Positions 1-8,691 of a stretch of DNA of 32,304 nucleotides are shown in pieces. Source of the stretch: Betaproteobacteria bacterium (lineage in GTDB: Bacteria; Pseudomonadota; Gammaproteobacteria; Burkholderiales; SG8-41); NCBI GenBank assembly GCA_023266235.1, contig JAHFRL010000044.1:1-32304 (forward strand). The letters run 5' to 3'. Position 1 is the first letter of the stretch; each line of letters starts with the position of its first letter. The notes below the pieces were generated by a model. The model had not been told where the DNA came from and did not search any database. It saw only the letters and a list, made by a program, of their open reading frames with translations. A program made the translations under genes and the position numbers.

Positions 1-998
1 CGATCCTCGATCCTTACCTGTTCGCCTTGGGCGAACAGGTGGCACCTTGCTCCCTGCCCGCCGCCGAGTTCATACCAAGGCGGTACCGTGCTGCGGCACA
101 GATCCCATGCGTGGTCGCAGCGCTCGGCGAAGCGGCAGCCGACGAATTCGCGCGTCAGCGCGGGTACGCTGCCGCGGATCACGGCCAGCGTCTCGCCGCG
201 GCGATGGTTGCCGGGCAGCGAATCGAACAGCTTGCGCGAATACGGGTGCGCGGGACTCGTGAAAAACTGCTCGCGCGATGCGGTCTCGATGATTTCGCCC
301 GCATACATCACCGCCACGCGCTGCGCCATTTCCGCAACCACCGCGAGGTCGTGCGTGATCAGCAATACCGACATGCCGCTGGTGCGTTGCAGCTCGCGCA
401 GGAGGTCGAGGATCTGCGCCTGGATCGTGACGTCGAGCGCGGTGGTCGGCTCGTCCGCGATCAGCAGCTCGGGATCGCACGCGAGCGCCATCGCGATCAT
501 CACGCGCTGTTTCATGCCGCCCGACAGCTGGAACGGATATTCGGCGCGGCGGCGTTCCGGATCGGGGATGCCCACCGCATTCAAAAGCTCGATTACGCGC
601 GCATCCAGCGCCGCTCCGGCCAGCCCGGTGTGCCGCTTGAGCGTCTCGGCGATCTGCGCGCCGGCCGTCATCACCGGGTTCAGGCTCAGCATCGGCTCCT
701 GGAAGATCATCGCGACGCGCCGCCCGCGGATGTCGCGCATCGCGATCTCGGGCCTGCGCAGCAGATCCTCGCCGGCGAGCTCGACCGTGCCGCTGACGAC
801 CCGCCCCGTGTCGGGCAGCAGCCGCATTACCGACAAGGCGGTCATCGACTTCCCGCAGCCCGATTCGCCGAGCAGCGCATAGGTTTCGCCGCGGCCGATC
901 TCGAGCGATAGCCCTTCGATCGCGCGCACCACGGCGTCCTCGGTGTCGAGCCAGGTCGACAGGTTCTCGATCTTCAGCAGCGGCTGTGCGGATCTCAT
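1..998 (-). CDS. Peptide/nickel-type ABC transporter ATP-binding protein (3' end cut by window)
   Basis: This is the cytoplasmic ATPase that powers the adjacent permeases. I read it from ATG at 998 down to position 1 with no stop, so at least 332 residues are visible. It shows Walker A GESGCGKS (about 44-51), a Q-loop FQEP (99-102), the ABC signature LSGGM (158-162), Walker B LLIADEP, and a late cysteine-containing segment with GCRFAERC, then a second ARCH, typical of the oligopeptide/dipeptide ATPase C-terminal extension. It starts 4 bases after the upstream permease stop (TAA), with AAGGG immediately before the ATG, so it is the last visible gene of a four-gene operon. It could be a single-domain DppD-like protein or the first half of a fused YejF-like double ATPase; the window ends too soon to tell. 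The ABC assignment is secure; the substrate is not known. Confidence 0.93.
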   Translation of the reverse strand, partial: MRSAQPLLKIENLSTWLDTEDAVVRAIEGLSLEIGRGETYALLGESGCGKSMTALSVMRLLPDTGRVVSGTVELAGEDLLRRPEIAMRDIRGRRVAMIFQEPMLSLNPVMTAGAQIAETLKRHTGLAGAALDARVIELLNAVGIPDPERRRAEYPFQLSGGMKQRVMIAMALACDPELLIADEPTTALDVTIQAQILDLLRELQRTSGMSVLLITHDLAVVAEMAQRVAVMYAGEIIETASREQFFTSPAHPYSRKLFDSLPGNHRRGETLAVIRGSVPALTREFVGCRFAERCDHAWDLCRSTVPPWYELGGGQGARCHLFAQGEQVRIED

Positions 999-1002
999 AC
1001 CC

Positions 1003-2436
1003 TTAGGCGCCCCTTCGCATAGGTTTCAGTATCCTGACGCGAGGGTCGAACGCGTCGCGCACCGCGTCGGCGAACAGGTTGGCCGCCAGCACCAGCGTCA
1101 CCATGAACACGAACGCGGCGGCGAGCGACCACCACACCATCGGCTCGCGCGCCATCTCGAGCCGCGCGTTGTTGATCATGGTGCCGAAACTGTTCATCGA
1201 GGGATCGACGCCGACGCCGACGTACGACAGCACCGCCTCCGCCAGCACCAGGCCGCTGAATTCCATTACCACCGTAATGAGCACGATATACATCACGTTG
1301 GGCAGGATGTGGCGCGTGATGATGCGGTGGTGGCGCACGCCGAACGCGTGCGCGGCCTGGATGTATTCGAGTTCCTTCAGCTTCAGCGTCTCGCCGCGCA
1401 GCAGCCGGCACAATCCGGTCCAGCTGGTGACGCCGAGGATGATGCACAGGAACAGCAGCCGCAGATCGGCGCGCTGCGCCGCGGTCGGGAACAGCTCGGG
1501 ATGGCCGTCGATGTAAACCTGCATCATCAGCACCGCGGCCGCGATCAGCAGTACGCCCGGGATCGAATTGAGCGTGGTGTAGACATACTGGATCGCGTCG
1601 TCGACCCAGCCGCCGAAATAACCGGCCGCGATGCCGAGCGCGAGCGCAAACGGCAGCATCACCAGCGTCGTCAGCGTGCCGATCACGAGCGCGGTGCGGA
1701 TGCTTTTGAGCGCCTGGTACAGCACGTCCTGGCCGACCTTGTCGGTGCCGAACACGTGGTATTTGGCGGCGAGCGCGATGGTCGCGCCGCCGAGCACGCA
1801 GAAGGCCGCCAGCGTCAGCAGGATCGCATGCCACGGCACTACGGTCTCGCCGCGCCAGAGCTGACGCCAGGCCTGACTGATATGCGCGCCGCTGCCGCGT
1901 GCGACGATCGCTGCTATCAGCAGCCCGCACAGCAGCCAGGCCACCGCTCCCCCGGCGACGCCGCCAAGCGTCGCGCGCCAGACGTCAGTATCCCACTCGC
2001 GCTCCGGGTCCTTGAGCTGCGCGCCGCCGTAATTGAGGCGCGGGTAGCCGCGCACCTGAGTGCCGTCGGGCAGCTCGATCATCTCCTTGGCGTAGAGCCC
2101 GGTCGCGAGCGGTGCGGAATAGGTCTTCTCGCGCCGCGTGCGCAACGGCTCGAGCACGAGGTCGAGCACGCTCAGCACCTCGATCGCATAGGCGACTTTG
2201 GCGCTGCCGTCGCTGCTCGCGAGGCGCGGCCGGAAATGCACCGAATCGAGCAGCCCGGCGGCGACGAACACGAGCAGCACGGTAAGCCCGACCATGCCGC
2301 TCACGGATTGCGCGACGCGCCGCCACGGCGCGCGCAGGTGCTCCTTGCCGCGCACGTAAACGATGGTCGCGACGATCACCAGCACCAGCAGGTACACCAG
2401 CCAATCGGTCCACAACACGACGCTCTGGAACGGCAT
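1003..2436 (-). CDS. ABC transporter permease, DppC/YejE type, with long N-terminal extension
   Basis: This inner-membrane permease of the peptide importer is 477 residues long. ATG at 2436 (MPFQSV) is chosen because it overlaps the stop of the upstream permease as TGATG; reading further upstream only runs through that gene. The C-terminal half, from about residue 250, is a standard BPD permease: alternating hydrophobic helices, the cytoplasmic coupling (EAA-like) segment ELEYIQAAHAFGV, and a final helix ending ANLFADAVRDAFDPR. The first ~230 residues add three or so hydrophobic segments and a soluble stretch (about 75-160, with ELPDGTQVRGYPRLNY). DppC-like permeases usually have about 300 residues, so this extension is an accessory domain, as known for YejE-like proteins but longer. 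Function in transport is secure; substrate is inferred only. Confidence 0.92.
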   Translation of the reverse strand: MPFQSVVLWTDWLVYLLVLVIVATIVYVRGKEHLRAPWRRVAQSVSGMVGLTVLLVFVAAGLLDSVHFRPRLASSDGSAKVAYAIEVLSVLDLVLEPLRTRREKTYSAPLATGLYAKEMIELPDGTQVRGYPRLNYGGAQLKDPEREWDTDVWRATLGGVAGGAVAWLLCGLLIAAIVARGSGAHISQAWRQLWRGETVVPWHAILLTLAAFCVLGGATIALAAKYHVFGTDKVGQDVLYQALKSIRTALVIGTLTTLVMLPFALALGIAAGYFGGWVDDAIQYVYTTLNSIPGVLLIAAAVLMMQVYIDGHPELFPTAAQRADLRLLFLCIILGVTSWTGLCRLLRGETLKLKELEYIQAAHAFGVRHHRIITRHILPNVMYIVLITVVMEFSGLVLAEAVLSYVGVGVDPSMNSFGTMINNARLEMAREPMVWWSLAAAFVFMVTLVLAANLFADAVRDAFDPRVRILKPMRRGA

Positions 2437-3413
2437 CAGGTGAGCCTCACGCGCGGATCGACCAGCGTGTACGAGATGTCGGTCAGCAGCAGCCCGGCGA
2501 TATACAGCAATGAACCGATGAACACCATCGAGCGCACCACCGCAAAATCCTGCGAGTTGATCGCGTCGATGGTGTAGCTGCCGAGGCCCGGGATGCCGAA
2601 GAACGATTCGGTGATCAGCCCGCCGATAAAGAGGAACGGAATCGCGACCACCACGCCGGTCAGGATCGGGATCATCGCGTTCTTGAGCACGTGCCGGAAC
2701 AGCACCGTGATCTCGGACAGCCCCTTGGCGCGCGCCGTGCGCACGTAGTCCTTGCCGATTTCCTCGAGGAAAAACGTGCGGTAGAGCCGCGTGCTGGCGC
2801 CGACGCTGCCGAGCACGCCGATCGCCGCCGGCAGCACGATGAAACGCAGCGCATCGAGGCCGCCGCTGAAGCCCGAGATCGGCACCAGGTGCCACAATTT
2901 GCCGATCAGGTACTGGCCGCCGATGATGTAGAACATGCTCGAGATCGACATCGCGGCGACGCACATCACCACCCCCCAGAAATCGATGTAGGTGGCGCGA
3001 AAAAAAGCAAAACCCAGCGCGAAGGTGATGTAGACGAGGAGCCCGACGAAGAACGCCGGCATTGCAACCGCCAAGCTCGGGCCCATGCGCATCCTGATTT
3101 CGCGCGCGATGTCGCGGCCGTCGTCGGCGCGGCCGAAATCGAATACGAACATGCGCAGCGATTTTTCGTAGAAGATGGTGTGCGTGAGCTTGCCGGCGCC
3201 GGCCGCGCCGGCGTTGTAGAGCAGCGGCTTGTCGTAACCGCGCTCCTGCTTCCAGTTGACGATCGCTTCCGGCGTCACGCGCTTGACGCCCAACTGCATG
3301 CGCGCCATATCGTCCGGCGTGTTGACGAGGAAGAATAGCGCGAACGTGACGATGTTGACGCCGAGCAGGATCGGGATCGCGTAGAGCAGCCGGCGAATGA
3401 TGTAGGCCGTCAC
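2436..3413 (-). CDS. ABC transporter permease, DppB/YejB type
   Basis: This 325-residue inner-membrane permease is the partner of the downstream DppC-type subunit. I choose GTG at 3413 (reading VTAYIIRRLLYAIP) over a longer frame opening at 3524, because that frame runs backwards into the binding-protein gene and the GTG forms a GTGA overlap with that gene's stop, which implies translational coupling. The N-terminal helix RRLLYAIPILLGVNIVTF is typical of DppB proteins. The coupling loop reads EEIGKDYVRTARAKGL, followed by RHVLKNAMIPILTG, and the protein ends with VDPRVRLT, all family hallmarks. A periplasmic stretch at about 35-85 follows the first helix. Its stop overlaps the next ATG by one base. 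The family is clear; the transported peptide or other solute is not. Confidence 0.93.
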   Translation of the reverse strand: MTAYIIRRLLYAIPILLGVNIVTFALFFLVNTPDDMARMQLGVKRVTPEAIVNWKQERGYDKPLLYNAGAAGAGKLTHTIFYEKSLRMFVFDFGRADDGRDIAREIRMRMGPSLAVAMPAFFVGLLVYITFALGFAFFRATYIDFWGVVMCVAAMSISSMFYIIGGQYLIGKLWHLVPISGFSGGLDALRFIVLPAAIGVLGSVGASTRLYRTFFLEEIGKDYVRTARAKGLSEITVLFRHVLKNAMIPILTGVVVAIPFLFIGGLITESFFGIPGLGSYTIDAINSQDFAVVRSMVFIGSLLYIAGLLLTDISYTLVDPRVRLT

Positions 3414-5584
3414 GGTTGTGCCGTCCCCCGCTCGCGGCGGCGCCACGCGATCACCGCGGGCAGCGTGAGTGCAAGCAGCAGCACCGCACCGAGCGCGAGC
3501 GGCCACCACAGCGGCCGGTTCCATGCGCGGCGCCCCTGCTCGCGCAGCGCGCTGTCGATGCGCTGGTACTTGACCGTGTTATACGCAATATTGTTCGGCT
3601 TCAGATTGCGATACCACGCGTGGTACAGCGCGAAATCCTTGGGATGATAGCCCCACAGCCACGGTGCGTCCTCGCGCAGGATCGCCACCATGCGGTCGAT
3701 GAGCGCCTGGCGCGCGGCCGAGTTCGGCATGTTTTTCACCTGCTCGAACAGGCGGTCGTATTCGGGGTTCGTGTAATTCGATGCGTTCTCGCCCTGGGTT
3801 TTGACTTTGCTCTGCGCGCCATGCAGCAGGAACAGAAAATTTTCCGGGTCGGGGTAATCGGCGTGCCAGCCCCATTCGAAGATCTGCGCGTTGCCCTTGC
3901 GGATCTTGTCCTGGAAACGGTTGTAATCGGTGGGGCGCACCTGCAGCTGCACGTTGATTTTCGCGAACTGGTTCTGGTACCAGTCGAGCGTCGACTTGGC
4001 CTCCGCGCCGCGCGCCGTGACGTCGAAGTACAGCACCAGCGGCACGCCGGTCCCGGCGTCGAGACCGTTCGGATAGCCGGCTTCGGCAAGCAGTTTTTTT
4101 GCGACCTCGATCGGCTTGCGCCTGGGCTGCCTGCCATCCCAGGCATAGACCGCCGGGTTGACGCCGTCCGCGCCGTCGCGGAAGCCGAAGATCCCGGGCG
4201 GAAGCGGGCTCTGCGCCGGGATGCCGCGCCCGTTCTGGAAGATCGAGATGTATTCCTCGTAATCGACCGCGATCGAGATCGCCTGTCTCAACTTGCGCGC
4301 GCGCTCGCTCAAGCCCCCGACGACCGGATCGAGCATGTTGAAGCCCATGTAATACGTCGACACCGCGATCGAGGTCGACAGCCGAATGCCCTGCCGCTGC
4401 ATCGACTCAGTCACCACCGCTTCTCCTGCCGTGGCGAAGCGCACCGCCTGGTCGAACGTGTCGGAGCCGATGCCGGACGCGTCGTAATAGCCCTGCAGGA
4501 ACTTGTTCCAGCGCGGGATGCCCTCTTTCTCGAGCGTGAACACGACCTTGTCGATGAACGGCAGCGGCTTGCCGGCATCGGCCAGCAGCCCGGCCGCAGC
4601 GTCGCCCGGCTCGCCTTCGGCCGGATAAGTCTCGCCGCGGAAATTCGGATTGCGCTCGAGCACCATTACGCGGTTCGGATCGTTCTCGGTCAGCATGTAG
4701 GGGCCGGTGCCGACCGGATACCAGTCGAGTGTCAGGTTCTTTCTCGCCATGCCCGGCTGCCCGAAAAAGCGGTCGGCCTCCACCGGCACCGGCGCGAAGA
4801 ACGGCATCGCGAGCCAGTACTGAAACTGCGGGTACTGTCCTTTGAGCTTGATGCGATAAGTGTAGTCGTCGACGACTTCGACGCCGGCGAGCGGAAACCT
4901 GGTGAGATCGATCCACGCATCATTGCTGCCGGTCTTCGCGAGTTCGTCGTTGACCTGCTTGAGCTTGTCGGCGTACTCCCTGAGCCCGACGATGTATTCC
5001 GTCATCAGGCCGAGAATCGGCGAATGCAGGCGCGGATGCGCGAGCCGCTTGATCTGGTATTCGAAATCCCGAGCCTTCAGCTCGCGCGTGCCCTGCTCGC
5101 GAAAATCGGCGAGCACGTTCTTGCCGGCGAGGTCGCGCTCGCTCAGGTTATCGTATGTGAACTCGCCGCCGGCGCCGCGCGCAAAGGCGGGGTGCGGCTG
5201 ATATTTGACGCCGCGCCTGATCCTGATCTCGTAGCTGGTGTAAGCGATATCTTTCGCCGCCGCATTCGCGGGCAACTGTCTGCCGCGTGCATCGAGGAAG
5301 CGCGGCTGCGGCACCCCTTCGGCGACGCACGGCATCAGCACATACGGGCGTTTCAGGTAATGATATTGCAGCGGCGGCTCGTAGATCTGCGCCGTGAACG
5401 TGATCTCGTTGGAGCTGTATGACTGGACCGGATCGAGGTGTTTCGGGCGCTCGGCGAACGACGAATAGAGGATGTTCCTGCCGGCGTCCGCTGCCGGGTA
5501 CGGGTTGTTCCAAGGCGAATCGCCGCAGCCCGCCAGCGCGAGCAGCAATAGCGTCGACAGCGGGCGCCGGATGTTCGCGTTCAT
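3410..5584 (-). CDS. Extracellular solute-binding lipoprotein (SBP family 5) with C-terminal membrane helix
   Basis: This is the receptor of the importer, expected to bind oligopeptides or similar solutes outside the inner membrane. It has 724 residues from ATG 5584; an in-frame GTG at 5593 would add three, and neither has a clear ribosome binding site. The N-terminus is a lipoprotein signal, ending in LALAGC with a lipobox (LAGC). Family features include ERPKHLDPVQSYSS near the start, a YPVGTGPYML segment, WDGRQPRRKP and FEWGWHADYPDPENF. It is longer than DppA/OppA (about 500-600). Unusually, it ends in a hydrophobic helix (WWPLALGAVLLLALTLPAV) followed by WRRRERG, a membrane anchor with a cytosolic positive tail. 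It is first in the operon and overlaps the next gene by four bases (GTGA). Confidence 0.9.
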   Translation of the reverse strand: MNANIRRPLSTLLLLALAGCGDSPWNNPYPAADAGRNILYSSFAERPKHLDPVQSYSSNEITFTAQIYEPPLQYHYLKRPYVLMPCVAEGVPQPRFLDARGRQLPANAAAKDIAYTSYEIRIRRGVKYQPHPAFARGAGGEFTYDNLSERDLAGKNVLADFREQGTRELKARDFEYQIKRLAHPRLHSPILGLMTEYIVGLREYADKLKQVNDELAKTGSNDAWIDLTRFPLAGVEVVDDYTYRIKLKGQYPQFQYWLAMPFFAPVPVEADRFFGQPGMARKNLTLDWYPVGTGPYMLTENDPNRVMVLERNPNFRGETYPAEGEPGDAAAGLLADAGKPLPFIDKVVFTLEKEGIPRWNKFLQGYYDASGIGSDTFDQAVRFATAGEAVVTESMQRQGIRLSTSIAVSTYYMGFNMLDPVVGGLSERARKLRQAISIAVDYEEYISIFQNGRGIPAQSPLPPGIFGFRDGADGVNPAVYAWDGRQPRRKPIEVAKKLLAEAGYPNGLDAGTGVPLVLYFDVTARGAEAKSTLDWYQNQFAKINVQLQVRPTDYNRFQDKIRKGNAQIFEWGWHADYPDPENFLFLLHGAQSKVKTQGENASNYTNPEYDRLFEQVKNMPNSAARQALIDRMVAILREDAPWLWGYHPKDFALYHAWYRNLKPNNIAYNTVKYQRIDSALREQGRRAWNRPLWWPLALGAVLLLALTLPAVIAWRRRERGTAQP

Positions 5585-5651
5585 CGGGGTCACAGTGTAG
5601 CGTAATCAAGACGGCAACGTCATCCCGCCGCAGTTCGCGGGACAGTTACGC

Positions 5652-5657
5652 TATAAT
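5652..5657 (+). promoter_or_regulatory. Possible -10 element for fabI
   Basis: A perfect TATAAT lies 80 bases before the fabI start, in the divergent spacer between fabI and the ABC operon. No good -35 hexamer is visible 16-18 bases upstream, so this is a partial promoter call only. Confidence 0.4.
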
Positions 5658-5737
5658 CGCGGTCGCGCTTGTCGTGAGCGTGCTGCGTTCGGTCAAATCC
5701 TCACGACGACTGCCTCACCCGAGTTGAAGGAACAGCC

Positions 5738-6523
5738 ATGGGTTTTCTGCAGGACAAGACAATTCTGATTACCGGTCTGCTCAGCAACCGCTCGATCGCC
5801 TACGGCATCGCCGCTGCCGCGAAGCGCGAAGGCGCCGCGCTCGCCTTCACTTACCAGAACGAAAACGTCAAGGACCGGGTAATCCGGCTGTCGAAGGAAT
5901 TCGATTCCGAGATCATCCTCCCCTGCGATGTTGCATCAGACCAGGAGATCGACCAGCTGTTTGCGAACCTCGGCAAGCACTGGGACGGGCTGGACGGCAT
6001 CGTCCATTCCATCGCCTACGCCCCCAAGGAGCAGCTCGCCCAAGATTATCTGGGGACGGTGACCCGCGAAGGCTTCCGCATCGCCCACGAGGTCAGCTCC
6101 TACAGCTTCGCCGCGCTCGCCAAGGCCGGGCTGTCGATGATGCAGGGGCGCAATGGCGCGCTTCTCACGCTGAGCTACCTTGGCGCGGTGCGCACGGTGC
6201 CCCACTACAACGTGATGGGGCTGGCCAAGGCCAGCCTCGAGGCCAACGTGCGCTACATGGCGCAGAGCCTGGGCCCCAAGGGTATCCGCGTCAACGCTAT
6301 CTCCGCCGGACCCATCAAGACGCTCGCTGCCGCCGGCATCGCCGACTTCGGGAAGCTCCTCGGCTATCACGCCAGGCACGCGCCGCTGCGGCGCAACACC
6401 ACCGTCGAGGAAGTGGGCAACTCGGCCGCGTTCCTGCTCTCCGATCTCGCGAGCGGGATTACCGGCGAAATTCTGTATGTCGACGGCGGCTTTAATACCA
6501 CCGCGCTGGGAAATTCCGAGTGA
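5738..6523 (+). CDS. fabI: Enoyl-[acyl-carrier-protein] reductase (NADH), FabI
   Basis: FabI catalyses the last reduction of the fatty acid elongation cycle, enoyl-ACP to acyl-ACP, in the cytosol. The protein has 261 residues, the normal length. It opens [13 protein letters not shown] with the modified glycine motif of the family ([13 protein letters not shown]). The FabI active site is present: Tyr147, Tyr157 and Lys164 in [19 protein letters not shown]. It closes with a typical [17 protein letters not shown] about five bases before the ATG is a good ribosome binding site. The position that is Gly93 in E. coli FabI is Ala93 here (SIAYAP). The gene stands alone on the plus strand between two minus-strand blocks, so it is probably monocistronic. 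The assignment is secure. Confidence 0.97.
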   Translation: MGFLQDKTILITGLLSNRSIAYGIAAAAKREGAALAFTYQNENVKDRVIRLSKEFDSEIILPCDVASDQEIDQLFANLGKHWDGLDGIVHSIAYAPKEQLAQDYLGTVTREGFRIAHEVSSYSFAALAKAGLSMMQGRNGALLTLSYLGAVRTVPHYNVMGLAKASLEANVRYMAQSLGPKGIRVNAISAGPIKTLAAAGIADFGKLLGYHARHAPLRRNTTVEEVGNSAAFLLSDLASGITGEILYVDGGFNTTALGNSE

Positions 6524-6579
6524 AATGCAGGATTGAGGGAAACCCCTTCCTAACTACTTTATTCCTCAATTCTGATTAC
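6524..6579. repeat. Degenerate 7-nt phased repeat, short inverted arms
   Basis: The convergent spacer between fabI and the PpiD-like gene can be cut into 7-base words: left arm AATGCAG, GATTGAG; right arm TTATTCC, TCAATTC, TGATTAC. The arms are roughly reverse complements (GGATTGAGG against AGAATTGAGG). It runs over the last bases of the ppiD-like stop codon. This is the weakest of five such sites in the window. Confidence 0.4.
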
Positions 6580-8462
6580 TGCTTTTTCTCCAGCCGGTCC
6601 TGCTGCACCTTGACGTCGGCCTTGAGCTTGAGGCTGGCGACGTAGGCATTAAGTTCTTCCTGGCCGAGCACCTGGCGCAACTCTTCGCTCACCGCCTTGC
6701 GCTTGGCTATGCCGACCGTCTCGCTGTCCACCACGCGCGTGACCTTGAGCAGCACGAAACCGCCCTGCGCATTTTCGACCCCCGCATAAGCCGGTAATTT
6801 GCCGATATCGGCCTTGAAGATCCCCGTCAGCGCCGTGCCCGCATACCCCTGCGCATTATCGCGACTGACCAGCCTGGCGGCGCTCCAGCCGAGCGCGATG
6901 CCCTCGCCCTGCTTGAGCTTATCCAGCAGCTCGCGACCGTGCCTGGCCGCCAACTGCGCTGCTTGCTGCTGCGTGAGGCGCTGATTGATCTCGGCGCTGA
7001 TCTCGGCAAACGGGCGCACGCTCGCCGGCTTGTATTCGATGACGCGCGCTGCAACCAGCGTATTGTCGCCGACGTCGATGACTTCGGTATTGCGCTTGTT
7101 CTTGACGGTATCCTCGGAAAACACGGCCTGCAGCAATTTCTGATTATTGAGCAATTTGTTATCGCTGCCGTTGCGGCTCACCCAGCCGCCCGCCTGGATC
7201 GTCAGCTTCAACGCATCGGCGGCCGGCTTCAGGCTGTCACCCTGCTCGAACACCAGGTTGTTGAACTGCTCGGCGAGTTCGGCGAACTTTTTGCCGGCTT
7301 TCTGGCGCTTGAGATCGAGTTCAACCTGTTTCTTTACCTCGTCCAGCCCGCGGCCCCTGACCGCCGTGAGGCGGATGATGTGATAGCCGAATTGCGACTC
7401 GACCGGACCGGCAATCTCGCCGACCCGCATCTGGAACACTGCCTCGTCGAATGATTTGACCATCGCCCCGCGCGGGAAAAACCCGAGGTCGCCGCCTTTC
7501 GCCGCCGAGCCGGGGTCCTGTGAATTCTTGCCGGCGAGCTCGGCAAAGCTCGCCGGGTTTTGCCTGACTTGCTTCAGCAATCGCTCCGCCTTGGCGCGCG
7601 CCGCCTGCTTCTCTTCCGCGCTCGCTTTGGCATCGACCGTGATCAGGATGTGGCTCGCCTGGCGCTCCTCGCCTCGCGCATACTGCCTGGCGTTCTGCTC
7701 GTAGAACTGCTTCACTTCATCGGCGCCGACTTCAACCTGCGATGCCACGGTATCGAGCGCCAGCACCAGGTATTCGAGGCGCGCCTGCTCCGCCACCTGG
7801 AATTCGTTTTGATGCGCATCGTAATACTGTTTCGCGGCGCCGTCCGCGAGCCTGACCTGCGCCACGAACTTGCCCGGCTCGACCACGCTCTGGCTCACTT
7901 CGCGCTGCTGGGAATTGATGCGCAACAGGCGCTCGGCGACTGCGTCGGGAACGATCGCCGTCGCGCGGTAAGCGTCGCTCATGCGCTCCAGCATGAGATC
8001 TCGGCGCAAGCTGTTCTCGAAGCCGACCGGCGACATGTTCTGGCGTCTGAGCAACTCTTCGTAACGGGCACGCGAGAACCTGCCGCTGTCCTGGAACGCG
8101 GGCTGCTCGCTGATAATCTGCTGCAGTTGCTGGTCCGATACCAGCACGCCGCCGCGCAGCGCCTGGTTGATCAGCAGCCGTTGGCGGACGATGCCGTCAA
8201 GCACGGCATAACGCAACTCGGGACTGTCGAGCGAGGCCTGGTCGACGCGGCCGCCGACCATGCGTCGCAGAAAATTCTGGCGCTCCTGCAGCGCCAGCGC
8301 GAACTCCCGCTCGGTAATCGGCTGACCGCCGACACTCGCGATGTTGCTGTCGCCGCCGCCGCCGCGAAAGTACGAGTCGACGCCGAAAAACGCAAACGGC
8401 AGAAAGATGATCGCCAGTACGATCTGGATCAGTTTCTTGTGGTTGTGTATGAAATCAATCAT
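6576..8462 (-). CDS. ppiD: PpiD-like SurA_N/parvulin peptidyl-prolyl isomerase, membrane-anchored chaperone
   Basis: PpiD-type proteins sit in the inner membrane and help newly exported proteins fold in the periplasm. The 628-residue protein starts at ATG 8462 (MIDFIHNHKK); the frame remains open 26 codons upstream, but that stretch is intergenic repeat. A single N-terminal anchor covers about 11-29 (LIQIVLAIIFLPFAFFGV). A SurA_N-like chaperone segment follows (about 40-190). The parvulin domain is at about 267-367, with ASHILI, GGDLGFFPRG and FGYHIIRL visible. The C-terminal part resembles a second, degenerate PPIase-like half. It lies downstream of the lon/hupB/tRNA block, as is usual in proteobacteria. 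Length and layout match PpiD (about 620). No strong ribosome binding site precedes the start. Confidence 0.9.
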   Translation of the reverse strand: MIDFIHNHKKLIQIVLAIIFLPFAFFGVDSYFRGGGGDSNIASVGGQPITEREFALALQERQNFLRRMVGGRVDQASLDSPELRYAVLDGIVRQRLLINQALRGGVLVSDQQLQQIISEQPAFQDSGRFSRARYEELLRRQNMSPVGFENSLRRDLMLERMSDAYRATAIVPDAVAERLLRINSQQREVSQSVVEPGKFVAQVRLADGAAKQYYDAHQNEFQVAEQARLEYLVLALDTVASQVEVGADEVKQFYEQNARQYARGEERQASHILITVDAKASAEEKQAARAKAERLLKQVRQNPASFAELAGKNSQDPGSAAKGGDLGFFPRGAMVKSFDEAVFQMRVGEIAGPVESQFGYHIIRLTAVRGRGLDEVKKQVELDLKRQKAGKKFAELAEQFNNLVFEQGDSLKPAADALKLTIQAGGWVSRNGSDNKLLNNQKLLQAVFSEDTVKNKRNTEVIDVGDNTLVAARVIEYKPASVRPFAEISAEINQRLTQQQAAQLAARHGRELLDKLKQGEGIALGWSAARLVSRDNAQGYAGTALTGIFKADIGKLPAYAGVENAQGGFVLLKVTRVVDSETVGIAKRKAVSEELRQVLGQEELNAYVASLKLKADVKVQQDRLEKKQ

Positions 8463-8476
8463 GCGCGAAAAAGCGT

Positions 8477-8566
8477 GAATGGGGGATGGGGAATGCGGAA
8501 TGGTAAGCCATGTAGTGCGCGCCTGTCCTGTCGTAACCAATCACCGTTTACTATTTACCATTTACC
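8477..8566. repeat. 7-nt phased tandem words in opposed arms
   Basis: From 8477 to 8504 four 7-base words follow without a break, beginning GAATGGG, GGATGGG. From 8539 to 8566 four words of the opposite strand bias follow, ending ATTTACC, ATTTACC. The space between (8505-8538) is not repetitive. The site lies between the ppiD-like start and the tRNA-Asp terminator. Phase and word count are read directly from the sequence; function is unknown. Confidence 0.7.
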
Positions 8567-8570
8567 AAAG

Positions 8571-8597
8571 AAAAAGGCGAACGCCGTTCGCCTTTTT
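8571..8597 (-). terminator. Rho-independent terminator after tRNA-Asp
   Basis: A perfect 12-bp stem (AAAAAGGCGAAC with its complement) closes a three-base loop and gives a run of five T on either strand. It lies 6 bases past the encoded CCA end of tRNA-Asp, so it probably ends the tRNA transcript on the minus strand. By symmetry it could also work on the plus strand. Confidence 0.8.
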
Positions 8598-8603
8598 CGT
8601 ATG

Positions 8604-8680
8604 TGGCGGAGTGGACGGGACTCGAACCCGCGACCTCTGCCGTGACAGGGCAGCATTCTAACCAACTGAACTACCACTCC
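8604..8680 (-). tRNA. tRNA-Asp (GTC)
   Basis: A 77-base cloverleaf with encoded CCA. Acceptor stem GGAGTGG pairs with CCACTCC, the D arm has AGTTGGTTAGA, the anticodon loop CTGTCAC is flanked by CTGCC/GGCAG and gives anticodon GTC, and the T arm has GGTTCGAGTCC. It is the second tRNA after tRNA-Val, probably in one transcript. Confidence 0.97.
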
Positions 8681-8691
8681 TAACGTACCGT

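Noticed and set aside
943-2577. Plus-strand open frame of 544 codons opposite the permease gene
   Set aside because: Composition is rich in His, Arg and Gln, it has no recognisable family, and it lies fully opposite a clear membrane protein. It is a high-GC antisense shadow.
3414-3524. N-terminal extension of the DppB-type permease
   Set aside because: It lies inside the binding-protein gene in another frame; the GTG at 3413 gives the normal family N-terminus.
3416-5422. Plus-strand open frame of 668 codons opposite the binding protein
   Set aside because: No motifs, no ribosome binding site, complete overlap with a secure gene.
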